Source: Artemisia argyi
Taxonomy: Eukaryota; Streptophyta; Magnoliopsida; Asterales; Asteraceae
Reading direction: 5' to 3'
DNA length: 64,000 bases
NCBI GenBank assembly: GCA_030686995.1
Contig: CM060685.1
Coordinates: 24,102,065 to 24,166,064, forward strand
Positions within the stretch are counted from its first letter, which is position 1. Every line of letters starts with the position of its first letter. Under the pieces are notes generated by a model. The model was not told the origin of the DNA and ran no database searches. It saw only the letters and a list, made by a program, of their open reading frames with translations. The position numbers were made by a program, and so were the translations under genes. Positions 44,547 to 56,250 of this stretch are shown in pieces.

Positions 44547-44802
44547 TAGAGCTGGCAAATCGTGTCTTAACAGGTTTTGAGCGCGCGAATAACATAAGTT
44601 TCAAACATGAAAACGACTCGTTTAACACTTGGTTTTGGTGGTTTGAGTATGACAGATATACGTTTTATTTATCAAAAAAGTTAAATATTGAACCCTAGAA
44701 TACTAAAAACAATTATTTTAAAAAATAAAAAAATTACATAGTACATTTTTTCCCTTAACAGGTCTTAACAGGTCCTAACAGGTACCCAATTTGCCAGCTC
44801 TA
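44547..44802. mobile_element. hAT-type MITE with 8-bp target duplication
   Basis: The ends TAGAGCTGGCAAAT ... ATTTGCCAGCTCTA are perfect 14-bp inverted repeats, and ATCGCTAG flanks both sides (44539-44546 and 44803-44810). An 8-bp duplication and TAG-GCTGGCAA ends are characteristic of hAT elements. At 256 bp it has no transposase. Confidence 0.88.
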
Positions 44803-44867
44803 ATCGCTAGTAAGGCTTGAAGCGCACGCCACGCTCATGCCATTTATAACTTATATTTACCCTTTGA

Positions 44868-44878
44868 CATATAATAAA
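44868..44878 (+). promoter_or_regulatory. Probable TATA region of synthetase copy 2
   Basis: CATATAATAAATCC lies about 100 bp before the ATG, at the position of the TATA box in copy 1, and is followed by the shared CCCAAAAGAAAAA leader. Confidence 0.45.
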
Positions 44879-44976
44879 TCCCAAAAGAAAAAAACACACA
44901 GACATACCGTTTCCACTTCATCTTCTCCACCCAAATCAAAAACCCAAACCCTAGAAACCCTAAAAACCCTAATCCA

Positions 44977-47900
44977 ATGGAACCATCCCAATCAGAACCC
45001 AACAAGCCCCCCTCCAAGAAAGACCTCGCCAAGGCCGAAAAACTCCGCCGCCGCCAAGAAGCCGCGGCGGCGGCCGCCGCCGCCTCCGCCGTAACCGCCG
45101 TCACTCTCGACACCCCAGACCCACTCGCCTCCAACTACGGCGACACACCCATCACCGATCTCCAGTCCCCACTGACACCCCCAACACGTGTTTTCAACAC
45201 CGTTAAGTCGCTGGACAACACCTTGGAAGGGGGGAGTGTTTGGGTGAGGGGGAGGGTTTTCGCGATACGGCCCGTTGCGAAGAAGATGTGTTTTTTCACT
45301 GTGAGGGAGATGGGGTGTACTGTGCAATGTGTTTTGTGTGTGGCTGAGGGTTTGGTGAGTGCGCAGATGGTGAAGTGGGCTAATGGGATTAGTAAGGAGA
45401 GTTTTGTCGATGTTGAAGGGGTGGTGAGTGTTCCCAAGGCTCCGATTACTGGCGCGTCTCAGCAGGTTGTTTTTCTTTGGTAGTTAGTGGTGACTGTTTG
45501 TTTTATATGATACGCGTTATTTGTTTGGTTTAGTAGCTGTAGTTTGCTAGTTGTTAGCGGTAACTGTTTGTTTTATACGATGATGCGTTATTTATTTGCT
45601 TTAGTAGCTCTAGTTGGTTAGTAGTTAGCGGTAGCTGTTTGTTTTATGAAAGCGGTACGGATAGTTAGTTTTAGTAGGTGTAGTTGGTTAAATAGTAGTT
45701 TAGCGGTAGCTGTTTGTTTTATGAAAGTGGTATTGATAGTTTTAGTTGGTTAAATAGCGGTAACTGTTTGTTTTATATGATGATGCGTTATTTGTTTGCT
45801 TTAGTAGCTGTAGTAGGTTAGAAGGTGGTTTAGTAGTTAGCGGTAACTGTTTGTTTTAGTTTTAGTTGTTGTAGTTGGTTAAATAGTAGTTAGCGGTAAC
45901 TGTGTGTGTTTTATACGATGACGTGTTATTTATTTGCTTTAGTAGCCGTAGTTGGTTAGAAGGTGGTTTAGTAGTTAGCGGTAGCTGTTTGTTTTAGTTT
46001 TAGTTTTAGTAGTTGTAGTTGGTTAAATAGTAGTTAGCGATAACTGTGTTTTATCCGATATTGTTTTAGTGACGCGTTATTTATTTGCTTTAGTTAGCGA
46101 TAACTGTGTGTTTTATCCGATATTGTTTTAGTGACGCGTTATTTATTTGCTTTAGTTAGTGGTGACTGTTTGTTTTTATACGATGACGCATTATTTGATT
46201 GCTTTAGTGGCTGTAGCTGGTTAGTAGTTAGCGGTAACTGTTTGTTTTATATGATGACGCGTTATTTGTTTGGTTTAGTAGGTGTAGTTGGTTAGAAGGT
46301 GGTTAGTAGTTAGCGGTAGCTGTTTGTTTTATGAAAGCTGTAGTTAGTTTTAGTAGTTGTAGGCGGTAGTAGTTAAATAGTAGTTACCGGTTTAGGATTG
46401 CAAGCAGTAGCTGGTTAAAAGGTGTTTTAGTGACGTGTTATTTATTTGTTTTGTTTTAGGGGGTGTTTGTTTAAGCTTATATGTGGGCTTATGAGCTTAT
46501 TTGATTCCAGCTTTATGTTTCATAAGTACCAATTTTTCGGCTTATTTTGTGACTTATGGGCTTATATTAGTTTATCATGTCGTAACAAGCTCATAAGCCA
46601 CATATGTTTGTTTTATACGATGACGCGTTATTTGTTTGCTTTAGTAGCTGTAGTTGGTTAGTAGTTAGCGGTAGCTGTTTGTTTTATGAAAGCGGTATTG
46701 ATAGTTAGTTTTAGTAGTTGTAGTTGGTTAAATAGTAGTTGGCGATAACTGTGTGTTTTATACGATAATGTTTTAGTGACGCGTTATTTATTTGCTTTAG
46801 TAGCTCTAGTTGGTTAGAAGGTGGTTAGAAGTTAGCGGTAGCTGTTTGTTTTATGAAAGCGGTATTGATAGTGTTATCTAGGGGGTGTTTGTTTAATTAT
46901 ATGTGGGCTTATGAGCTTATTTGATTTTGGCTTATATTATATAAGCCTCAATTTTCTGGCTTAGAGGGTGTTTGTTTCGGCTTATATAGCCAGCTTATGG
47001 TTTATATGTGTCGGCTTATATAACATAAGCCACAATTTTGCGGCTTATTTTGACACTTATGGGCTTATAATTGACAATGTTATATAAGCCCGTAAGTGTC
47101 AAAATAAGCCACAAAATTGTAGCCTATGTTATATAAGCTGAAACAAACACCTCCTTATTTTGAGACCAATGGGCTTATATAAGTTTATCATATCACAATA
47201 AACTTATATAAGGGCTTATATGAGTTTTATCATATCATAATAAACTTATATAAGCCCACATGTCTCAAAATAGGCCAGAATATTAAGGCTTATGTAGTAT
47301 AAGCCGAAAAACAAATAAGCTCACAAGCCACATATAAGCTTAAACAAACACCCCCTTATTTGTTTTATGAAAGCTGTAGTTAGTTTTAGTAGTTGTAGTT
47401 GGTTAAAAGGGTGTTTGGGATTGTAGGCGGTAGTAGTTGTAGTTACTGGTTTGGGATTGCAAGCAGTAGGTGTTTTATGCAGTCATGTTTTAGTGACGTG
47501 TTATTTATTTGTTTTGTTTTAGTCGTTGTTGTTGGTTAAAAGGGTGTTAGTGATTTCAAGTGGTATTAGTAGTTAGCGGTAGCTGTTTGTTTTATGAAAG
47601 CCGTAAGTGACGTGTTTTTTTATTTGTATGTTTCGTTTAGTCATTATTGTAGTTAAACAATTAAAAGGTGTTTGGGATTGCAAGCGGTAGTAGTTAAATA
47701 GTAGTTGTTTGTTTTATAAAGTGTATTTTGTTTTGGTTTAGTAGTTGTAGTTAATTAAAGAGTAGTTGGGATTGTAAGCGATAGTTGGTAGCAGTAGCTG
47801 ACTAGCTGTAGTTATAAAGTGTAAAATAACGTGACTAGATTGACAGTTAATTTAGAGTTTATGCGATGCATGTGGTTGCAAATGGGCCCATTACAGACGC

Positions 47901-50651
47901 CTCTCAACATGTTAATTGTTTTGTTTTAGTAGTTGTAGTTTATTAAAAGGTGGTTTGGGATTGTAAGTGGTAGTAGTTAGCAGTAGTTTGTTTTATAAAA
48001 GCAGGTGTGTATTTTTTTTTGTCTGTTTTGGTTTAGTCATTGTACTTAATAACGGGTGTTTGGGATTGCGAGTAGTCGTAGTTATTTGTAGCTGTTTTAT
48101 GAAGGCGGTGGGGATGTGTGTTTTATACGTTCTGGTTAAAAGGTGGTTGGGATTAGCTGTTTGTTTTATACTTTTATAGAAGATGTAGTGATGTGCTATC
48201 TATTGGTTTAGTCATTGTACTTAATTAAAGGTTGTTTGGGATTGTAATTAGTAGTTAGCTAGCTTTTTATAAAAAACAGTAGTGACGTGTTATTTATTTG
48301 TTTTTTTGTAGTTATCGTAGTTGATAAAATGGTGGCTGGGATTATAAGTTGTAGTAGCTGGGCCTTTTATTTGGGGCAAAGGGAGTATTTGTTTTGTTTT
48401 AGTATTTGTAGTTGATTGAAGGGTGTTTGGGATTGCAAGCAGTAGTATGAACTTGTAAAAATTCAAGGCTTTTAACCTCATATTCTATGGTTTATGAGCT
48501 TATCTACCGGAGCTAATTGGTTATTTAACCTAATACGCTCATAAGCTCACAAGCCATATAAACAAGCTTACGAACTTACTTAATATTTGATAAGCTCATA
48601 AGCCCATCATATATGCTAAGACGAACACCTCGTTATTATTTGTAGGGAAAATCGCGGACTAGATTTTTTAAATTTCCAAGTTTGTGTACTCTTTTCTTTG
48701 TCAATCACATTTATCTTTCATTCTTTTGTATGCCAAAAACTCACACATTAAACTGAAATACCACCCACATCGTCAAATTCGGGATCTTTGATTATGAGAA
48801 GCGTTTTTATTGATATAAGATATCGGATTTTCATATCTGTAGGTTGAAATTCAAGTGAGGAAGATTTATTGTGTCAACCGGGCGGCTCCCGTGCTTCCTA
48901 TCTCTATCGAGGACGCTTCTAGAAGTGAAGCCGAAATCGAAAGCGCTTTGGTGGAGGTACGATTAGCTTTAAACATAGTTTTGTAAAGCTTTTAGCTTTG
49001 CTAGATTTTGCCACTCGACATTGTTTGAGATCACATTAGAACTTATTTCATTTTGTATATTAATATGCAGCTTGGAGAACAGCTTGTTCGAGTTAATCAG
49101 GACACACGTTTAAATAACAGGGTTTTGGACATTCGAACACCTGCAAATCAAGCGATTTTTTCGCTCGAGTCCGACGTGTTACGTGTACGAGACATCTTGT
49201 TCACTTTGTATCTTCGTTTTTGATGTTTAAGTTATAACTAAATCAAGTTTCATATGATTTTATCTGCAGCTGTTTAGCCAGTTTTTGTGGAAGTCTGGTT
49301 TTCGCCAGATCTGCACTCCAAAGCTAACCGCCGGCACCAGTGAAGGTGGTGCTGCTGTTTTCCGGCTGGAATACAAAAAGCAACCGGCTTGCCTTGCGCA
49401 ATCGCCGCAGCTTCACAAGCAGATGGCGATCTGTGGCGATTTTCAACGTGTGTTCCTCATTGGTCCCGTCTTTCGAGCTGAAGACTCGTTTACGCACAGG
49501 CATTTGTGTGAGTTTACAGGTCTCGACGTGGAGATGGAGATTAAGTGGCATTACTCTGAGGTGATGGATATCGTGGACACCCTTTTTGTCTACATGTTTA
49601 ACAAAATTAAAGAGGAGTGTCGAGAATCACTAGAAGCTATTAGGAAGCAGTTTCCGTTCGAGCCTTTGAAGGTGACTAAATCCTCGTCGTCTTGTTTTAT
49701 GTTAATAAATTTATGTTCTAATTTGATCTCATTTAATGTGTGCAGTATAAAGAAAAAACTTTGCGACTTACCTTTGAAGAAGGGATTCAAATGCTAAAGG
49801 TTAGTAAAAAAGCTTCTAAATTGATATCTGTTTATCGAGTCTCTAAATTAAACGTCATCTATTAGGATGCTGGAATCGAAGTTGATCCACTGGGGGACCT
49901 CAACACAGAAACTGAAAGGACTTTAGGAAAACTCGTATTGGAAAAGTAAGTCAAAATTCTCCAATATTTATTTTTCTCTTTCAGTATTTTATTTTATTTA
50001 TTAAAAAAAAAAGAAAAAAAAAAAATCTATTTGACGCCTCCTTTATTTTTGGAATAATTTTTTGCTTCCACAGTTCCTCTGATCATGACATTTTTCTTTA
50101 CAATATTGATTGTAGGTACGATACTGAGTTCTATATACTACACCGCTACCCTCTGGCAGTTAGACCGTTCTACACAATGCCCTGTCCTGACAACCCAGCT
50201 TATAGCAACTCGTTTGATGTTTTCATCAGAGGTGAGCTGCCATGCCGATATAATCTATGTGAACTTGTATAAGTGAGCCTATTCTGTTTCTGGATCTTAA
50301 AAATTCTACCTGTTGCATTATGTTCAGGGGAAGAGATTATTTCAGGAGCTCAGCGTGTTCACATGCCAGAAATGTTGGAATCACGTGCCAAAGAATGTGG
50401 AATTGATGTTAAAACGATATCAACATACATCGACTCTTTTAGGTACATTTTCAATTCATGCGGTAATATGCTTTGTATGATGTCCTTGATAACCATACTA
50501 ACAATTGGTGTGTTTTTTGTTAAGGTATGGTGCACCACCACATGGTGGGTTTGGAGTTGGGCTGGAACGTGTTGTGATGCTCTTCTGTGGCCTCGACAAC
50601 ATAAGGAAAACATCACTTTTCCCACGTGACCCACGAAGACTCGAGCCGTAG
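44977..50651 (+). CDS. IBI1-like: Cytosolic aspartyl-tRNA synthetase, copy 2 (9 coding exons)
   Basis: Tandem paralogue of the gene at 32380. Exons: 44977-45465, 48843-48956, 49071-49184, 49270-49671, 49746-49799, 49866-49945, 50116-50231, 50328-50442, 50525-50651, giving 536 residues, all junctions GT-AG and in phase. It lacks the 40-residue N-terminal extension and begins [20 protein letters not shown]. The catalytic motifs are complete: [24 protein letters not shown] from residue 307, GFGVGLERV from residue 503. Exon 4 is continuous where copy 1 has a 63-nt intron. Exon 2 is one codon longer (LVE versus LE). Intron 1 is 3.4 kb and full of repeats. The codons are free of stops, so both copies appear functional; relative expression cannot be judged from sequence. 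Confidence 0.93.
46459..46606. mobile_element. Truncated MITE (GGGTGTTTGTTTAAGC family)
   Basis: The left end GGGTGTTTGTTTAAGCTTAT is present. The inverted right side stops at GCTCATAAGCCACATATG without the terminal motif. Confidence 0.6.
46881..47355. mobile_element. MITE containing a second nested MITE
   Basis: The outer inverted ends are GGGGGTGTTTGTTTAA (46881) and TTAAACAAACACCCCC (to 47355). Inside it, 46964-47154 is a second inverted-repeat element, GAGGGTGTTTGTTTC ... GAAACAAACACCTCC, flanked by TTA on both sides, as for PIF/Harbinger MITEs. The family also occurs at 46459 and 53524. Confidence 0.7.
48462..48642. mobile_element. Degenerate MITE of the same family
   Basis: Inverted TTTATGAGCTTAT / ATAAGCTCATAAGCC blocks and a right end GACGAACACCTC followed by GTTATT. 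The left end is decayed. Confidence 0.45.
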
Positions 50652-52739
50652 TTGATCAAATTGCTTTGCAGTATGGGTTTATGCTCTTTTGATACTTTTG
50701 GCAAAACATCTTTTTTACAGCATTGCTGCAATTTCTTTCTTAAGAAGATTGTAATGGCTGAGAAAACCATTTTTGGTTCTCGTAATACTTTCAATCTATA
50801 TGATACTAATGTTGGAACCTGCTGTTTTTGGTTGTATATCCGTCTGTTATGATATCTTGCGAGTTGTGTCATACTTTTATGATGGTTGGTCGTTTATGCT
50901 CGGTTTTGCAATAATATTACCTGGACTTGACTTGTCAAGTTGGAACCATCCTGGCTTTAAAGTCTTGTGGCCTATTGAAGACTTGTTCCTGATCAAACTT
51001 GTTTGACCATTCATACTTTGTGTTCTGCATCACAATTTTTTATCCAGTCGCTGTCGATACTACGTGTCGACATAGCACATGTATAAGACAGTTGTATTTG
51101 AAAATGGCATCCCACCAATGCTCTTTTGTCCAAGCATGTGACTGGTGACTCTTGACTTGTTTTTTGCTCTACATTTAATGCAACTAATTGGTAGTATGAC
51201 TTCAAAGATCAGATAGAATTCAGTTCAAATGAAACCGTAACAGATTGTTTAGGGTTCGGAGATGGTTTTTTCGTGATGCATTAGAGATTATGAATGCGAG
51301 TTTATAAGCATCGTCATTCTTTTATGTGCTGAATAAAAAGTAACTGTTTTTGTGTTAATGATTTTGACGTGTTAACGATTTTGACAACTTGATGAAAATT
51401 TGCTATTTTTCGAGTGTATAAAACATTGACATATTTATCAAATAAAAAGTGTGTTTTTTTTTTCTTCTAGTTTACTTCCCAAATTAAGACTACAAGTTAC
51501 AAATCGTTGCAATATATGCTTACCAAATTTCAAAGTTTGTTTCAGTTATTATGAAAAAAGAAACCTTTAAATAACCAATTCGGAGAAATCGAGTCTTCTT
51601 AATTTTGATATACGCAGTCTAGCCGATATTACTGTAGTTTCAGACTTTCCTTGGTCATCCTACTCCTGACAATATTTGAACTGGTTATCTACTGAAATTT
51701 TAGAGCCGGCTTACCTACACCTCTAAATGGTTAAACTTTTTTCCATCTTTGATTTTAGTAAAAATAATTAAAGAAGTCTTTTTGGTAACCATGTTTTCTG
51801 AACTTTTGACCAACTAATCTACATGATTTGAACCTACCTTCACACAGACTCAAACCGGGTAAAGCCTTCTCTTATCAGAAGGTTAGCATGACCACTTCAA
51901 GATTGTTTGCATCTAGTAGAAATTGAACTTGATATCTTACACATCTTAAAGTGATACTTACAAACCCTTTTAATAGGTCTCATACATATTCTTTAAACTC
52001 CTAGGATCAAGGACCACGCGTGATTCATCTTGATTACATATTTACATGTGATTTATTGTTACAAAGTTTTTACAAGGAGTTTATACGGACCCTCTCATAG
52101 GGGGTTTCGTGAAGCCCTGTGCATTGCGGGTTTGTACAGTGTGAATCACGGTTTATACATTTTGACAAAAACCTCTTATTGTTGCATTATAAAGAGGTCT
52201 TAATAATATTACCCAGCTTTTACTTCACGCGTGAACGGCTAGAGAAAAGAATGAAAAGGTGATGATGACATCATGACAACCGATAGTTTGAACGAGCGGA
52301 GGAACCCGCGCGTTGCTGCGGAAATGCCGTGCTATATATTTATTTATTTATTTTTCACACCTTAGGGCTTAGGGACTAAATTGCAAAAGACTATTCTTGC
52401 TTCTGACACTCTAAATGAACTTTGTTAATGAATTATTCAAATCTTGTCAAAAATGTATTCTCATGAAAATTTGTAATAATCAAAATACCATTCTTTTTAG
52501 GAGAAAAAAAAAATTACTGTAGCACTGTAGCTGCTGCAGTGTTAATTTAAAAAAAGGTACTGTTTCGTCAACTGTAGCAAGCACTGTAGCACGTAACACG
52601 TTCCCCTTTTAGTATATATAATAATTTTTTGGAAAAACAATAAAAGCGTACTTCAGTAAAAAGTAAAAAGTAAATTTTCCCTCTTTTTTACCATCTTTTA
52701 CCTCAGTAAAAAAGTAAAAAAACTTAAGACATTTTATAA
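50652..52739. other. 3' flank of synthetase copy 2 and intergenic DNA
   Basis: The first part keeps the duplicated 3' UTR. No gene is visible further on. CTGTAGC/GCTACAG-type repeats occur at about 52515-52590 (CACTGTAGC several times). 52440-52500 matches 38750-38820. Confidence 0.6.
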
Positions 52740-54064
52740 TCTTTTTTCTCTCTGCAATTCCAAAGACAAGGACCTGCTCAACAACAACAACTAACAACAC
52801 CTCATACACACACATTCTTTCTTTAATGATGCTTTTGCTTTCTTCAATTTTCATTATTCCTTCCTTCCTTTCTCCAACACTTTCCCATCTTTTTGGGCTT
52901 TCCATTTAAAGATCACAAATACCCTTTATACTTTTCTTCTTCTTTTCTTAAAAATTGCTAAAAAAATTCAATCTTTTTGGGTTTTCAGGGGTTTATTTGA
53001 TCTAAATTGGGCCAAAGTTGACTTTTTTTAGTCAAACAAGAACAATAACAAGAATAAGGTTTGGTTTCTTGAAAATTTTCAATTTTTTTTATAAAGTTTG
53101 TGTATTTTTGTGTTAGTTGAATTGGGTTTTGTTTGATTGTGCTTATTGTGTGCTTATTTAGCTTATTATGTCTCTTTAGGTTTGAAATCTTGAATTTAGC
53201 TGATTATTTGCTTATTTCACTTGTTTTGCTCCTTTAGGTAATAAATTTTGAATCTTTTTTGGTTTTTATTAATACCCTTTGCTTATTTTGATGTAATTTG
53301 AACTGGGTTGGGTTTAGTTTAGCTTATTGTGTGCTTATTTAGCTTATTTTGAAATCTTGAATTTAGCTGATTATGTGCTTATTTCACTTGCTATGCTCCT
53401 TTAGGTAATAAATTTTGAATCTTTTTTTATTTGTATTCATACCCTTTGCTTATTTTGATGTAATTTGAATTGGGTTGGGTTTAGTTTAGCTTATTGTGTG
53501 CTGATTTTACTAGTTATGATACTTGGGTGTTTTTAGGCGTATTTTTGGGCTTATAAGCTTATTTGACTAGGCTTATATTTCATGAGTCCATTTTATGGCT
53601 CATTTTCCATCTTTAAGTCATAAGCCCGGAAAAATTGGCTTATGAAATATAAGCCTAGTCAAATAAGCTCATAAGTCAAAAAAATAAACTGGAAATAATG
53701 GGATTATGAAATTTAAGCTGCGAGAAATAAGCTCATAAGCCATAAACTAAGCTTAAACAAGCACCATTTAAAATCGTGAATATGGTATTATATTATGATG
53801 TAAGTTGTATTGGGGTTTGTTCAGTTTAGCTTAGCTGATTACGTGATTATATTACTTGTTTCGGCTGTATGAATGTTTATTGACCTTTGTAAGACTAGAT
53901 GATGATTTGCATCTAATTCTACTTTTTTCGGCTGTATATAGGTTTACCCGTGGCACGTATTGATTCCGTTTGAGTTTCTGAAAGAGGGTTTTCGATTTAA
54001 GTTTAGATGGTTGGATAGGATTGGTTGAGTTAAAAAACATTGGATTTTAAGCTTATTTGTTCCA
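52740..54064 (+). other. Probable 5' UTR and leader intron of the ankyrin gene
   Basis: 52740-52960 is pyrimidine-rich (CTTTCTTCAATTTTC, CCTTCCTTCCTTTC), as in plant leaders. The rest looks intronic: T-rich, with a tandem repeat of about 181 and 167 bp whose units start near 53119, 53300 and 53467 (each with GGGTTT...GCTTATTGTGTG), and a MITE at 53524-53766. A donor near 53058 and an acceptor TATATAG near 53941 are possible but unproven. Confidence 0.45.
53524..53766. mobile_element. MITE in the ankyrin gene leader
   Basis: The ends TGGGTGTTTTTAGGC and GCTTAAACAAGCACCA are inverted, with internal GGCTTATATTTCAT/ATGAAATATAAGCC pairing. It belongs to the same family as the MITEs in the synthetase intron. 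Confidence 0.65.
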
Positions 54065-56250
54065 ATGGAAACCATAGATGTTACTCTATACTCTCATAGT
54101 CCTGTCCACAAAGCAGTAATAAACAAAGACTACACCGCTCTAAGGAAAATAATCGTGGGTCTTCCAAAATTCATTGACTCGTCTGAGGTCAAGACCGAAT
54201 CTGCCTCAATTGCAGAGGAAGCCAAGGCTGATGTCATCTCTTCCGTGATTGACCGCCGTGATGTTCCTAACCGTGACACACCGCTCCATTTGGCAGTCAA
54301 ATTTAGTGATGTTACCGCTACTGAGATCCTTATGTCTGCTGGTGCTGATTGGAGCTTACAAAACGAGCAAGGTTGGAGTGCTTTACAAGAAGCTATATGC
54401 AACCGAAACGAACCCATTGCTAAAATTATAATTAAACGTTATCAACCCTTAGCTTGGGCTAAATGGTGTAGGAGATTGCCTCGTTTGTTAGCAACAATGA
54501 GAAGAATGCGTGATTTTTATATGGAAATAACGTTTCAGTTTGAAAGCTCGGTTATCCCATTTATTTCCAGAATTGCCCCTTCCGATACTTACAAAATTTG
54601 GAAAAGGGGAGCTAATTTGAGGGCAGACATGACGTTAGCTGGTTTTGATGGTTTTAGAATCCAACGAGCTGATCAAACTGTTCTATTCCTTGGTGATGGT
54701 TCTGAAGACGGGCGGGTCCCACCGGGGACTCTTTGTATGATTTCACATAAAGAGAAGGAGGTAGTTAACGCATTGGATGGTGCGGGCGGGCCAGCTACGG
54801 ATGCAGAGGTGAACCAAGAGGTTCAAGCCATGTCTCAAACGAATATATTTAGGCCTGGTATTGATGTAACTCAAGCGGTTCTTGTGCCACAATTGACATG
54901 GCGGCGGTTAGAGAAAACGGAGTTTGTTGGGAATTGGAAGGCCAAAGTTTATGATATGAATAATGTGGTTGTTAGTATTAAGTCCCGACATGTGCCAGGT
55001 GCCAAATCAGATGAAGAGTTGTTTGCTGATTCTACTGGAAACAATACCGATAGTGAAGACCTTAATGACATTTTGACTGATGAAGAGCGTAAGCAACTCG
55101 AAGATGCATTAAAGTATGGTTCTTTGGATCAAAACAATGAAAACAATAATGGGATTATCGAGCATAGACGTAGTTTTAGTAACCAAAGAGAAATTCCAAT
55201 TGAAGATGGTTTTAGTCATGAAATTGTTGAAAGTAAGCGTGAAAAGGAAAAGAAAGGATGGTTTGATGGATGGAGGAAGCGGGAGACTAAGAATAGTCAA
55301 AGTCAAAGGTATTCAGGGGAGATTGCTGCTAATGGGGACGAGAATAGCAAAGCAAGATCTTCCAAACCGTCTTCATCTACAAGTAGGCGAAAAGATGGGA
55401 GTCGTGAGAGCGAGTATAAGAAAGGTTTGAAGCCGATTCTGTGGCTTTCACCTGACTTTCCATTGCATACAGATGAATTATTGCCTTTGCTCGACATTTT
55501 GGCTAATAAAGTTAAGGCGATACGAAGATTAAGAGAATTGCTTACCACAAAACTTCCAGCGGGCACGTTTCCTGTCAAGGTATTCTTTGCTATTTTGTTG
55601 CAAATTAATTTAAGCTATCCCAAACACCCCCTTAAAAGTGAAAATCAAAAGAAAATAAATCATTTGATTAGAGCTGGTAATATTGAGGTAAATTTGCATT
55701 TATGTCAACAGACAGTTTTCTACATCAACTTATTTTCTAAGTTCTCCAAATCTGATTATTTCGACCTTTAACAATCTTAAAAGTGATTAACGAAAATCAG
55801 TCTTTGTCAAACTTTAGAAGCACGTCCAAACATCCCTTATGAAACTTGTAGTCAACTTTGTGCTCCAAAAAGGATTTGTGCAACATTAAGTAGCATTTTT
55901 TCGCTAAGAAAATTGCTTTTCAGGTTGCTATACCGGTGATCCCTACCATAAGAGTATTGGTTACTTTCACAAAATTCGAAGAATTACAGCCATTGGATGA
56001 ATTCATTACTCCGCCGTCGAGCCCTACAGCCACAGACCACAATCTCCCTGCAACTACAAGCTCATCATCGTCTTGGTTTCAGTGGATCAAAGCTCCCTAC
56101 CAACACGCCAGCTCATCAACATCATGTATAGAAAATGCTCAAGACCCGTTTATAATTCCTGCTGATTACACATGGATTACCGCGGAAGCAAAGAAGAAGA
56201 GAATGCAAGAAAAGAGTAAATCGAAGAAATCAAGAAACGAAACCTTGTAA
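54065..56250 (+). CDS. Ankyrin-repeat / GPCR-chaperone (ANKRD13-type) protein
   Basis: Two coding exons, 54065-55579 and 55924-56250, give 613 residues (donor AAG|GTATTC, acceptor TTTTCAG|GTT, in phase). Residues about 10-125 carry ankyrin repeats (SPVHKAVINKDYTALRK, RDTPLHLAVKFSDVTATEIL, GWSALQEAICNR). The GPCR-chaperone/ANKRD13 domain follows (LAWAKWCRRLPRLLATMRRM, SSVIPFISRIAPSDTYKIW, DMTLAGFDGFRIQRADQT, LTWRRLEKTEFVGNWKAKVY) and extends into exon 2 (VIPTIRVLVTFTKFEELQPL). TDEERKQLEDALKYGSL near residue 345 looks like a ubiquitin-interacting motif, as in animal ANKRD13 proteins. The C-terminus is basic (AEAKKKRMQEKSKSKKSR). Plant members are poorly characterised; by analogy the protein may handle ubiquitinated membrane cargo. 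The length is normal and there are no defects. Confidence 0.92.

Larger units (their letters stand above)
45466..48842 (+). repeat. Repeat-expanded intron 1 of synthetase copy 2
   Basis: The intron is largely a degenerate minisatellite. Recurring blocks are TAGTAGTTAGCGGTAGC, TGTTTGTTTTATGAAAGCGG, GACGCGTTATTTATTTGC and TAGTTGGTTA, in shuffled order, dozens of times. Intron 1 of copy 1 (32989-33862, 0.87 kb) has only a few of these blocks, so the array existed before the duplication and then grew here (or shrank there). At least three hairpin-type MITEs sit inside. Confidence 0.85.

Noticed and set aside
45466..48842. CRISPR-like array
   Set aside because: The repeats are degenerate, of variable order and spacing, inside a plant intron.
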